From: CAVWGP01 sp963754645
Lineage (GTDB): Bacteria; Pseudomonadota; Alphaproteobacteria; Bin65
Length of the DNA stretch: 64,000 nucleotides
Direction of reading: 5' to 3'
Assembly (NCBI GenBank): GCA_963754645.1
Contig: CAVWGP010000004.1
Span: forward strand, 434,001 to 498,000
The notes under the pieces were generated by a model that ran no database searches, was not told the origin of the DNA, and saw only the letters and a program-made list of their open reading frames with translations. The position numbers and the translations under genes are program-made. Within the stretch, counting starts at the first letter, position 1, and each line of letters opens with the position of its first letter. Positions 1 to 7,101 of the stretch are shown here, piece after piece.

Positions 1-346
1 CGCGGCGCAGGCCGAGGAGGTGGGCGATGACGGTGACGCAGGTCGCGAACAGGCGCGGCCGGGCCGGCGCCTTGCCCTGGGCGCGGGCGCGCAGGATGCG
101 GCCGTCGCGCGACCAGATTTCGGCCACCATGCGGTCGATGGCGTGCCCGGGCAGCGCGCGCAGCACGAAGCCTTCGAGCGTCGGATCGAACAGGATCCAA
201 ACGCCCGCCGAAGGGTCGTAGGCGAATGCGAAAACGTGGCGGAAGCCCTTGCGGCAGAAGCGATGCCACCACAGATTGCAGCCGTAATCGACGAAGGCCA
301 CGAACCATTCCTCGAGATACGGCAGCGGCGCCCCGGCGCGGTTCAT
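1..346 (-). CDS. phage-associated hypothetical protein, 3' end beyond window
   Basis: A minus-strand frame opens with ATG at 346 and stays open for 115 codons to the window edge, so the C-terminus is missing. An AAAGGAC ribosome-binding site lies 8 nt upstream. The protein is rich in Trp, Phe and Arg, begins MNRAGAPLPYLEEW and reaches TCVTVIAHLLGLRR. It has no signal peptide or membrane segment. It lies just downstream of the large terminase gene on the same strand, where small uncharacterised proteins are common in alphaproteobacterial prophages. I do not recognise a catalytic motif; phage association rests on position only. Confidence 0.6.
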   Translation of the reverse strand, partial: MNRAGAPLPYLEEWFVAFVDYGCNLWWHRFCRKGFRHVFAFAYDPSAGVWILFDPTLEGFVLRALPGHAIDRMVAEIWSRDGRILRARAQGKAPARPRLFATCVTVIAHLLGLRR

Positions 347-382
347 CGTAACGTCCTTTCCGAAGATGAGAGTGGGAAGTCA

Positions 383-466
383 ACCACGGAGGCACGGAGC
401 CATGGAGAAGCTGGTATGCGCCGAAGGCGCGGTTTGTTTCTCTCGGAATCTCCGTGCTTCCGTCGG
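383..466. repeat. dispersed palindromic element (accac-gg-aggcacgg family)
   Basis: Inverted repeat with outer arms ACCACGGAGGCACGGAG and CTCCGTGCTTCCGT and an inner cgccgaaggcgcg hairpin. The same design recurs at 33197-33285. It fills most of the gap between the terminase and the downstream phage-like gene. Confidence 0.7.
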
Positions 467-507
467 ATATCGATCCTATTTCGCGCCATGACGCCGGATG
501 TCCCTCG

Positions 508-2070
508 TTAGCGGTCGAACGAGCGCAGCCGCGACCAGCCGCGCTCGATCTTCGGTTGCATGATTTTCGGCCGCTCCGGATCGATCGGCGCCAGGAGTTG
601 CCGTCCCTCGCCGGCGCCGAGCGCCATGTATTGCAGCGCATCGGCGATATGCGAGGCAGCGTTCTTGAAAGGCACCTCGTCGAAGCGCTCGCCCGCGCCC
701 TGAATGCGCTTGTATTGATAATCGCCGGCCAACGCGGCGGCGAGGCGGACGCAGGCGGGCGACAGCGTGAGGCGCGGCCGGCCCTCGGGCGCCGCGGCGA
801 GCAACTCCTCAACCGCGCCGATGCGGATGACAGGATCGTTCGACGGCGCCGGACGGATGGCAAGTCCGGCGGCGCGGAACATGAGGAAGGGCGAAATGTC
901 GTCCGCTTCGGCGAGATTCTGCCCGGCCGGGTCGCCGAACAGGCGGCAATCCAGGCCCGGAAAGCGCTCGGCAAGAAAGCGTTTCAGGAGTCCGGCGAAA
1001 GTTTTGGCGCCGACATCCTCGGCGGTCAGCTCGCCCAGGATGCGCCAGCGGTCGAAGATGCGCTGGCCCATCACCGCCGCCGGCGTGCGGCCGAAATCGA
1101 TGCCGACGAAGAGCGGATGACCCGCCATCGCCGTCAACGCCTCGCGCGCCATGTGGTGCTCCTCGCGGAAACCCGGCCACACCGGCTTGCCGGCGGCAAG
1201 CAGCGCCGGCTTGTTGAGCAGGTTGACGCGGATCCAGGCCCGGCTCTTGCCCTGCAGCAGGCGCTCGTAATAGCCGTCGGGCAGCCAGCGCCGATTTTCG
1301 GCTTCCTGGTTTGCGCGATAGCGGCGGACCTGGCCGTCGGCGCCGGTTTCCTCGATCATGGCCGGCGGCTGGCGGTGGATCGACCAGCCCTCGGGCCGCT
1401 GCATGGCGCGGCGCTGCTCCTCGGTGAGATTGTCGGGCAGCGGCGCCTGGCCGCTCATCACCGTAAACCAGTGGTCGATGCGCGCCGGGTTGGTGTCGCC
1501 GATGATCTGGGCGCGGAAGCAGCCGCCGTCCTTCTTGGGCGGGAATCGTCCCACGATGGCGCTGGCGTCGTCGATGATGCGGCGCGGGATCTCGCGGAAC
1601 TCGTTGAACCAGATGTCGGAGATTTCCGAGGACAGCAGCTTCTTGGCATCCTCCTCGCGGTCGAGCGCGAGAAAGACGATGTCCCAGCGCAGCGGGCCGA
1701 TGCGAATGCGGTATTCGAAGGGCTTGTCCCACTTCATCGTGCCGTGATGCGGTTCGGCCAGCACGGCGAGCCAGGTCTGCACCGTCGTGCGCTTGAGCTC
1801 GTCGAAGGTGTTGCGCACAACGTAGGAGCGGCGGCGCGCGATGCCGTCCGGTCCCGGCGGCTGGCGCGCGGCATTGAGCAGCAGCTTGTGCACGCTCGCC
1901 GTACTCTTGCCCGAGCCGCGCGGGCCCTGGATCAGCACCGTGTCGGCGGGATCGACCAGGTAGCGCGCCAGCACCGCGCCCGAAGGGACGATGGAGAACG
2001 CGGGCGAGAGGGCGGCGGCCGGATCATGCGATGCGGCGGCGGGCGGCGGGCAAGTTTGCGGCTCGGACAT
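508..2070 (-). CDS. phage terminase large subunit (ATPase/nuclease)
   Basis: A 520-residue protein of normal length for a large terminase, the DNA-packaging motor that translocates and cuts phage DNA at the prohead portal. A Walker A motif GPRGSGKS lies at residues 49-56 and a Walker B-like strand SDIWFNEFRE near 151-160. A C-terminal RNase H-like nuclease is suggested by FVGIDFGRTPA near residue 315 and a later RLFGDPAG. The ATG at 2070 has only a weak ribosome-binding site, and an inverted repeat enclosing a GGGA-N4-TCCC-like site lies 40 nt upstream. No portal, capsid or tail gene is visible in the window, so it is an isolated packaging gene or the edge of a prophage continuing to the left. 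Confidence 0.85.
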   Translation of the reverse strand: MSEPQTCPPPAAASHDPAAALSPAFSIVPSGAVLARYLVDPADTVLIQGPRGSGKSTASVHKLLLNAARQPPGPDGIARRRSYVVRNTFDELKRTTVQTWLAVLAEPHHGTMKWDKPFEYRIRIGPLRWDIVFLALDREEDAKKLLSSEISDIWFNEFREIPRRIIDDASAIVGRFPPKKDGGCFRAQIIGDTNPARIDHWFTVMSGQAPLPDNLTEEQRRAMQRPEGWSIHRQPPAMIEETGADGQVRRYRANQEAENRRWLPDGYYERLLQGKSRAWIRVNLLNKPALLAAGKPVWPGFREEHHMAREALTAMAGHPLFVGIDFGRTPAAVMGQRIFDRWRILGELTAEDVGAKTFAGLLKRFLAERFPGLDCRLFGDPAGQNLAEADDISPFLMFRAAGLAIRPAPSNDPVIRIGAVEELLAAAPEGRPRLTLSPACVRLAAALAGDYQYKRIQGAGERFDEVPFKNAASHIADALQYMALGAGEGRQLLAPIDPERPKIMQPKIERGWSRLRSFDR

Positions 2071-2103
2071 GGCCGCATTGTGCCCGAAGCAATTAATTCC
2101 GCA

Positions 2104-2130
2104 CCGTACAGGATAAATCCCTTGGTACGG
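2104..2130. promoter_or_regulatory. operator-like dyad upstream of terminase
   Basis: Perfect 6-bp arms CCGTAC (2104-2109) and GTACGG (2125-2130) flank AGGATAAATCCC (2110-2121). That core is one mismatch from the GGGA-N4-TCCC palindrome found at the phage-like promoters at 4.1, 10.5 and 50.4 kb. It lies about 40 nt upstream of the terminase start. The shared core is seen in the sequence; its use as an operator is inferred. Confidence 0.45.
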
Positions 2131-2186
2131 AATTCCACGAAGGGGTCAGGCCCCTCGCGAGGGGCAGGGGCCAGGGCCGCTTCGGC

Positions 2187-2753
2187 CTAGTCCGCGGCGC
2201 CGAGCGCGCAGCCGGCGGTTTGCATCGCGCACCAGGACTCCTCGTTGAGCCAGCCCTCGACGCGGCCTTCGGAGGTCGCGATGCTGACGCGCAGCGAGCG
2301 CTCGCGGCAGGCCAGTGGCGCGGCGGCGACGGCGCGCTTGACGATGCCGGCGATGCCGAGCGAGCCGTCGGGCCCGGCATAGAGCCGCGACTCGCGCCGC
2401 ACCAGGACGCGGATGCGGCTGCGATGGATATAGGATTCTCCGGTCCAGTCCGGCGTCTTGCTGCCCGCATCCTCGCGCCCGGCTTCGACGACGCGGTACC
2501 ACTCGCCGGACTGGCCCGAGATGGCGAGGGTATGGCCGAGGTGGCGGCCGGGGATTTTATCGCTCGGCCACATGGCCAGGCGCTGCACGACGGGCGAACG
2601 CGCGTTCGGCGCCGCGTGCAGCCGTGCCCCGGCCGGGTCGCGGTCGGCAACATAGGCCTCGAAGGCGCAATCGCGGATCTGCGCGCGGGCGTGGCCCGCC
2701 AGCATCAGGACAGCGGCCGCGAACACGTACGAGGCGGCGCGGTGTATTCGCAT
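2187..2753 (-). CDS. exported SH3-like domain protein
   Basis: A 188-residue protein with a clear Sec signal peptide (MRIHRAASYVFAAAVLMLAGHARA), so periplasmic or secreted. Two stretches resemble bacterial SH3-like repeats: one around LHAAPNARSPVVQRL with a following SGEWYRV, and one around SRLYAGPDGSLGI. These modules usually bind cell wall or protein ligands. Four Cys in the mature part (CAF, CRER, CAM, CALG) could form disulfides. It is convergent with nothing and lies between phage-like genes, but looks like an ordinary envelope protein. The ligand is unknown. Confidence 0.7.
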   Translation of the reverse strand: MRIHRAASYVFAAAVLMLAGHARAQIRDCAFEAYVADRDPAGARLHAAPNARSPVVQRLAMWPSDKIPGRHLGHTLAISGQSGEWYRVVEAGREDAGSKTPDWTGESYIHRSRIRVLVRRESRLYAGPDGSLGIAGIVKRAVAAAPLACRERSLRVSIATSEGRVEGWLNEESWCAMQTAGCALGAAD

Positions 2754-2887
2754 CGGGGTGGCCTCCTTGGCGGCGGGCGCCGAGCTTAGCCGCGCAATTG
2801 TTAATCGCGCGCTAAGCAGCGAAGATTTCTGGCCTCGCCGCGCGCCGCCGACTAATCTGGCGCGATCGTAACCAGGGGAACCACGAC

Positions 2888-3106
2888 ATGCGCCGTATCG
2901 ACCGCGTCATCCTGCTCTTTCTTGCCACCGGCGTCTGGGCCTGCGTCGGCAACGAGGTGCTGAAGCCGACCGTCGCCGTCTCGCAGCTCATTCCGGGCCG
3001 CATCGAGGGCTGCCGCATCAGCGGCGAGTTGAACGGCTTCATCAAGGTCAATCACAACACGGTGGGCGATTTGGCCAGCAAGTTCGACGCCGTCATTCGC
3101 TGCTAG
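2888..3106 (+). CDS. small exported protein, unknown
   Basis: A 72-residue protein starting at ATG 2888 with an AGGGGAA ribosome-binding site. The N-terminus RRIDRVILLFLATGVWAC is hydrophobic and could be a signal peptide or lipoprotein-like signal. The mature part has a GCRISGELNGF stretch and ends in Cys. Its 3' end overlaps the converging gene at 3093. No family recognised. Confidence 0.55.
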   Translation: MRRIDRVILLFLATGVWACVGNEVLKPTVAVSQLIPGRIEGCRISGELNGFIKVNHNTVGDLASKFDAVIRC

Positions 3107-3569
3107 GCATACCGGCGCTGCTAGGCGGGCCGGCGCTGCCAGGCGCGGCGGGGCCGGGGACGACCGCAACCGGCGATTGTGCCGCCAGGGTCTCGGCGAC
3201 ATCGGCCGGCACGACGACCTGGACCTGGATCGGTGGCTGCGGCGTCGCGGCCGCGTCGGCGCCGGGCGCGGGGCGGGCAGGTTCGAGGCGCGCGCGGATG
3301 CCGACCTGGGCCAGCGCGTCCTTGGCCAGATCGGCGCGGACATTTTCCGACGCGGCGCCGGACAGCAGATCGACATAAATCTGTGAGGCCAGCGCCGCGA
3401 TGGCGAAGCGGTGGCGTTCGCGCAGTTGCTCGATCAGCACCGCGCCGGAGGCGGCCTCGAGCCGCCGATCAGCGGTTGCTGCCCCAGGTGCGGCGGTAGC
3501 GCGGCGTCGTCTTGGCGGCGCCGATTTCGGGCTCGGGCGGCGCTTGGTCTCGCGGTTGCGCTTCGTCAT
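3093..3569 (-). CDS. basic hypothetical protein in phage-like cluster
   Basis: A 158-residue protein starting at ATG 3569 behind a GAGGAGAC ribosome-binding site. The N-terminus is Arg/Lys-rich (TKRNRETKRRPSPK), the middle is a likely helix (LRERHRFAIAALAS), and the C-terminus is Pro/Ala-rich and probably disordered. Its first 101 nt overlap the end of the upstream XRE gene in another frame, an arrangement typical of compact phage genomes. Position and basic character would fit a small terminase or DNA-binding accessory protein, but no motif establishes this. Confidence 0.5.
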   Translation of the reverse strand: MTKRNRETKRRPSPKSAPPRRRRATAAPGAATADRRLEAASGAVLIEQLRERHRFAIAALASQIYVDLLSGAASENVRADLAKDALAQVGIRARLEPARPAPGADAAATPQPPIQVQVVVPADVAETLAAQSPVAVVPGPAAPGSAGPPSSAGMPSSE

Positions 3570-3996
3570 GCGGTGTCTCCTCGGCAGTTGCGGTTGCGGG
3601 CCCGGAACGCGGGCGGTGGGGCGGCAGGCGTTCGGCAATCAAAAGCGTCAAGACGGGCACGGCGGGGCCGCGGCCGCTGTCTTTGTCGGGGCGCAGCGGG
3701 CGGCGCGGCGCGGCGGTGTCGGCGCGCGGCGCCGCGGCGGCGCTTTCGGTGACGCGGCGGCGCGGCGTGCGGCGATTGGCGAGGTCGATCTCGCAGCCCA
3801 GCGCATTGGCCCATTCGATCAGCGCCGCGAGCGAGGGCTGGCGGTGGCCGCGCTCGAAATGCCCGGTCAGGCTGCTCGACCAGCCGATCGCGCCGTCGAG
3901 TTCGGACTGGGTCCAGCCGATCTCGATGCGCCGCGCGATCAGGAATTTGACCAGGGCGTCGATCTGCGGGCGATAGATGTTCGGACCGATCGTCAT
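3469..3996 (-). CDS. XRE-family helix-turn-helix regulator
   Basis: A 175-residue protein. The N-terminal 75 residues form a Cro/C1-type HTH (IEIGWTQSELDGAIGWSS, then LTGHFERGHRQPSLAAL). The rest is a low-complexity tail. ATG 3996 is chosen because it begins just before the HTH. The gene is divergent from the S24 repressor at 4113 with a 116-bp control region between them, the classic repressor/Cro-like layout of a lysogeny switch. A minus-strand promoter (TTGACA, 16 nt, TATTCT) sits at 4034-4061. The HTH assignment is secure; the Cro-like role is inferred from layout. Confidence 0.7.
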   Translation of the reverse strand: MTIGPNIYRPQIDALVKFLIARRIEIGWTQSELDGAIGWSSSLTGHFERGHRQPSLAALIEWANALGCEIDLANRRTPRRRVTESAAAAPRADTAAPRRPLRPDKDSGRGPAVPVLTLLIAERLPPHRPRSGPATATAEETPHDEAQPRDQAPPEPEIGAAKTTPRYRRTWGSNR

Positions 3997-4011
3997 GCCG
4001 TCTCTCGCGAC

Positions 4012-4066
4012 GATCCTGTTTTGTTCTCGCCGAAGAATAATGGGAAAAAAGCATCTGTCAATGGGA
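4012..4066 (-). promoter_or_regulatory. switch promoter with LexA-like box and repressor half-sites
   Basis: Reading the minus strand: -35 TTGACA (4061-4056), 16-nt spacer, -10 TATTCT (4039-4034). TCCCA half-sites lie immediately before the -35 (4066-4062) and inside the spacer (4045-4041), 21 bp or two helical turns apart. Downstream of the -10, GATC-CTGTTTT-GTTC (4012-4026, plus strand) differs from the alphaproteobacterial LexA box GTTC-N7-GTTC by one base. It probably drives the XRE gene ending at 3469. Confidence 0.55.
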
Positions 4067-4098
4067 AAAATAATCTCTGGCGCCCGAGCCCCGTTTGT

Positions 4099-4110
4099 GG
4101 GATATATCCC
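4099..4110. promoter_or_regulatory. GGGATATATCCC operator at repressor start
   Basis: Perfect 12-bp palindrome ending 2 nt before the ATG of the S24 repressor. The identical 12-mer abuts the start codon of the RepA-like ATPase at 50438-50449. There is no Shine-Dalgarno here. TATATC (4103-4108) could be a -10 box giving a leaderless transcript at the A of the ATG, as for lambda cI, but no good -35 is seen. Confidence 0.55.
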
Positions 4111-4112
4111 CA

Positions 4113-4784
4113 ATGAGCCTCGCAACCAACATCGCTCGCCGCATGACGGCGGCCGGGCACAACCAGAAGAGCCTGGCGCGCGCCGCCGGTCTCAACGAAA
4201 CCGGCGTGCGCGACATCCTGATCGGGCGCTCCAAGCATCCGCGCGTCGATACGTTGGGCAAGATCGCGAAATCCCTGGGCTGCACCGTCGCCGACCTGAC
4301 CGATGGCGGCGCGGCGGCGGGCGATCCGGCGGCGAACGTCCTGCCCGGCGTCGAGGCGCCGCTGCCGGCAATGGGCAAAGCCGACGTGCCGGTGCACGGC
4401 ACGGCGATCGGCGGCGCCAAGGGCGATTTCGCGTTCAACGGGCAAACGGTCGATTACGTCCGCCGCCTGCCGGGCATTTCCGAGCGCAAGGAAATTTTCG
4501 CCATTTTCGTCGCCGGCTCGTCGATGGAGCCGTGGCGCTTCCCGGGCGATCCGGTCTATCTCGATCCGCACCGGGCTCCGCGCGTCGGCGACCATGTCGT
4601 GGTCGAATGCGTGGGCCGCGACGGCGAGGCGGGGCCGGCCTTTTTGAAGCGCCTGGTCGCGCGCAGCGGTAACAAGCTGCGCCTGGCGCAGTACAATCCG
4701 CCCAACGACAAGATCGAGATCGACGCCAAGCGCGTCAAGCGGCTGTATCGCGTGATCGATTGGAGCGAACTGGTCGGCATCTGA
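4113..4784 (+). CDS. S24-family phage repressor (XRE-HTH plus LexA-like peptidase)
   Basis: A 223-residue protein with an N-terminal XRE helix-turn-helix (residues about 5-60, QKSLARAAGLNETGVRDIL) and a C-terminal S24 signal-peptidase-like domain. The catalytic dyad is visible as Ser137 in GSSMEP and Lys179 in AFLKRL. Proteins of this type repress phage or mobile-element promoters and self-cleave when RecA filaments form. ATG 4113 is preferred over an in-frame ATG at 4095 because it begins the HTH. It sits divergent to an XRE gene with operator-like sequences between. The same palindrome occurs at distant phage-like genes, so it may be the regulator of all of them. Confidence 0.85.
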   Translation: MSLATNIARRMTAAGHNQKSLARAAGLNETGVRDILIGRSKHPRVDTLGKIAKSLGCTVADLTDGGAAAGDPAANVLPGVEAPLPAMGKADVPVHGTAIGGAKGDFAFNGQTVDYVRRLPGISERKEIFAIFVAGSSMEPWRFPGDPVYLDPHRAPRVGDHVVVECVGRDGEAGPAFLKRLVARSGNKLRLAQYNPPNDKIEIDAKRVKRLYRVIDWSELVGI

Positions 4785-4802
4785 CGCCGCGTGGCGCCGC
4801 CG

Positions 4803-4946
4803 CTACGCGACAAAGAATGCGGCGAATACCAGGAACACGGGCGCCGCCGCGACGAGCGCCAGGGCGTAAGCAAAGGCGCCGGCGGCAATGCGGCCGATGC
4901 GCCCGGAAAGCGTGTGTTTTTCGAACATGTGGGTGACCTGCGCCAT
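4803..4946 (-). CDS. small single-pass membrane protein, tentative
   Basis: A 47-residue frame from ATG 4946 with one strong transmembrane segment (AAGAFAYALALVAAAPVFLVF) after a short basic region. No family is recognised and the ribosome-binding site is weak; a start at 4928 is also possible. The 264-nt gap between the repressor and the binding-protein cluster holds nothing else. Confidence 0.35.
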   Translation of the reverse strand: MAQVTHMFEKHTLSGRIGRIAAGAFAYALALVAAAPVFLVFAAFFVA

Positions 4947-5048
4947 GTAGGGGTTGATCCGATGGCGCGAACGATGCCATGGCGCCGCCGGAGCCGCAGT
5001 TGCCCGCTTCACACGGAGTCGGTGACGGCCGTCACAAGCGCGCGGCTT

Positions 5049-6038
5049 TCAATCCAGAACTTCGCTGGCGCGCATGAGCACGGCGGGCGGGACAGCGAGG
5101 CCGAGTGCAGTGGCGGTCTTGAGGTTGACCACGAGGTCGAACTTGGTCGGCTGCTCGACCGGCAGGTCGGCGGGCTTGGCGCCACGCAGGATCTTATCGA
5201 CGAGGGCCGTCGCTTGGCGGAATTGATCCGGGATGTTGGCGCCATACGCGACCAAGCCGCCGGCCTCGACGTCCTCGCGTAGCGCATAGACGACAGGGAG
5301 CCGGTGCTTGGCGGCCAATGCGATCGTTTCTTTGCGCAGCGTGATCATCAGGGCATCGAGCGTGCGGATGACACCGCCGGCGCGGGCACGAACCGCTTCG
5401 GCGAAGGCGGACTCCAAGTCGGCGAGGCTGCGCACCGGAAGAATTGGGCGAAGCTCGATCCCAAGGACGCGGGCGGCCGCCTCGCCGAACTGGAGTTGAG
5501 GCGCGGTATTGGGATTATCGGGGTTTACAATGACCGCGAACCGCGTCGCCGCCGGGACAAGTTCCTTGAGAATTTCCAGCCGCTTCCCGGTAAGCTCGGC
5601 ACCGATGTTCGTAATCCCTGTGATATTGCCGCCCGGCCGGGCGAGACTCTGGACAAGGCCGACACCCACGGGGTCGGCGACCAAGACCATGACGATCGGT
5701 ACGATCGATGTCGCGGCCTTGGCCGCCACGTTCGCCGGTGTCGTCGCGACAAGGAGCACGTCCGGCCGAAGTTCAAGGAGTTCCCGCGCCAGGACGGCGA
5801 GGCGCTCCATTTTCCCATCGGCGAAGCGCAGGTCCAGGACCCAATTCTGCCCCTCGACGTACCCCAATGCGCGCATGCCCTCGCGAAAGGCATCGAGGAA
5901 AGGCTTGCTCGCCGCCGCGCCGGTTCCGGAGAGGTGCGCGACGCGAAAAACTTTCCCCGCCGGCTGTGCCGCGAGTGCGAATGGCGCAAGTGCGAATCCG
6001 GTGCCGATCGCGCTCAGAAGATTTCGACGCGTGTTCAT
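5049..6038 (-). CDS. ABC-type substrate-binding protein (PF04392-like), copy 1
   Basis: A 329-residue periplasmic binding protein with an N-terminal signal peptide (NTRRNLLSAIGTGFALAPF). The family signature is strong: MRALGYVEGQNWVLDLRFA, TTPANVAAKAATS, LARPGGNITGITNIG and the C-terminal LPVEQPTKFDLVVNLKTA. Such proteins belong to the TrpX/ABC_sub_bind group, whose ligands are mostly unknown. It is the last gene of a four-gene minus-strand tandem array; its ATG overlaps the upstream stop as ATGA. No permease or ATPase gene is adjacent. Confidence 0.85.
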   Translation of the reverse strand: MNTRRNLLSAIGTGFALAPFALAAQPAGKVFRVAHLSGTGAAASKPFLDAFREGMRALGYVEGQNWVLDLRFADGKMERLAVLARELLELRPDVLLVATTPANVAAKAATSIVPIVMVLVADPVGVGLVQSLARPGGNITGITNIGAELTGKRLEILKELVPAATRFAVIVNPDNPNTAPQLQFGEAAARVLGIELRPILPVRSLADLESAFAEAVRARAGGVIRTLDALMITLRKETIALAAKHRLPVVYALREDVEAGGLVAYGANIPDQFRQATALVDKILRGAKPADLPVEQPTKFDLVVNLKTATALGLAVPPAVLMRASEVLD

Positions 6039-7099
6039 TCGATTACCTCATTGGCACGGACGAGCAACGACTGCGGTATGGTTAGGCTCAGCGCCTTTAC
6101 GGTCTTCAGGTTGATCACCAGCTCAAATCTAACCGGGAGCTGCACTGGAAGCTCGCTCGGCTTGGCGCCGCGCAGGATGCGATCGACATATGCCGCCGCG
6201 CGCCGATAGTGATCGATCAGGTCGATTCCGTAGGACAGCAGGCCGCCGAGTTCTGTGTAAAAACGGTAGGGATAGACAGCGGGGACACGGTGCCGAGCGG
6301 CGAGCGCGGTAATCTCCCCGCGATGGGCACCCGTGAAGGCCTCGGGCATCACGATGACACCGCCGTTCGGCTTGCGCGCCTGCACGGCGATGGCGGATTC
6401 GAGCGCCGCGACATCGCGAATCGGTGCCGCAATCGCCTCCACGTCATGGGACGAAGCAGCGGCCTTGAACGGGTTCAAGTAGTAGTCGGCATAGGTGGCC
6501 GTCGCCGGATTGAACAGGAAGGCAACGTCGGAGACACGCGGCGCGATCTCCTTGAGCAGCTCGAGCCACTTGCCGCCGAGCGAGCCTTCGAGATCGATGA
6601 AGCCGGTGACATTGCCACCCGGCCGCGCAACGCTTGTGACCAAGCCGCGGCCGACCGGATCGGAGGACTGAAAGAAAACGATCGGGATGGAGCGCGTATG
6701 TTGCAGCACCGCCGCGGTCGCGGGCGTGTTCTGCGCAACGATGATGTCGGGCTTGAGAGCAACGAGCTCGATTGCAAATCGTTGCATGAGCGCCGCGTCG
6801 AGTCTCGGCCAGCGATACTCGATGCGAATGTTGCGGCCGTCGGCCCAACCGAGCGCGTCGAGGTCGGACAGGAATGCAGCGAGGCGGGTCCGCCCTTCGC
6901 GGTTGTTCTCGTCAACCGTCATCATCACCCCGATCCGCCGGATCCGATCGGGTTGCTGCGCGCGCGCAGCGAGCGGGCCGATCGCCGCTGTGGCTGCGGC
7001 GACGGCGATGAAATCGCGCCGCCTTATTCGATGACGGGTCATCATTCGATGACGGGTCATCATTCGATGACGGGTCATCATTCGATGACGGGTCATCAT
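6035..7099 (-). CDS. ABC-type substrate-binding protein (PF04392-like), copy 2, repeated N-terminus
   Basis: Family features as in copy 1 (FLSDLDALGWADGRNIRIEYRW, SVARPGGNVTGFIDL, LPVQLPVRFELVINLKTV). The start is unusual: ATG 7099 overlaps the preceding stop (ATGA) and has a GAGG ribosome-binding site, giving 354 residues that begin with four repeats of MMTRHR. Further in-frame ATG pairs follow at 7081, 7063 and 7045, each able to precede the twin-arginine-like signal RIRRRDFIAVAAA. Initiation at the last would give 336 residues, the usual length. Which start is used cannot be told from sequence, though only the first has a Shine-Dalgarno. Confidence 0.8.
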   Translation of the reverse strand: MMTRHRMMTRHRMMTRHRMMTRHRIRRRDFIAVAAATAAIGPLAARAQQPDRIRRIGVMMTVDENNREGRTRLAAFLSDLDALGWADGRNIRIEYRWPRLDAALMQRFAIELVALKPDIIVAQNTPATAAVLQHTRSIPIVFFQSSDPVGRGLVTSVARPGGNVTGFIDLEGSLGGKWLELLKEIAPRVSDVAFLFNPATATYADYYLNPFKAAASSHDVEAIAAPIRDVAALESAIAVQARKPNGGVIVMPEAFTGAHRGEITALAARHRVPAVYPYRFYTELGGLLSYGIDLIDHYRRAAAYVDRILRGAKPSELPVQLPVRFELVINLKTVKALSLTIPQSLLVRANEVIE

Positions 7100-7101
7100 T
7101 C
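7028..7101. repeat. 18-bp tandem repeat at stop/start junction
   Basis: Four copies of an 18-bp unit (plus strand TCGATGACGGGTCATCAT). The unit equals the end of binding protein copy 3 (codons for VIE and stop) plus the start of copy 2, so the translational-coupling junction itself has been tandemly amplified. A related, less perfect two-copy version lies at 8083-8116. Confidence 0.85.

Noticed and set aside
7028..7101. CRISPR-like short repeats
   Set aside because: The repeats are directly adjacent with no spacers and are coding, so not a CRISPR array.
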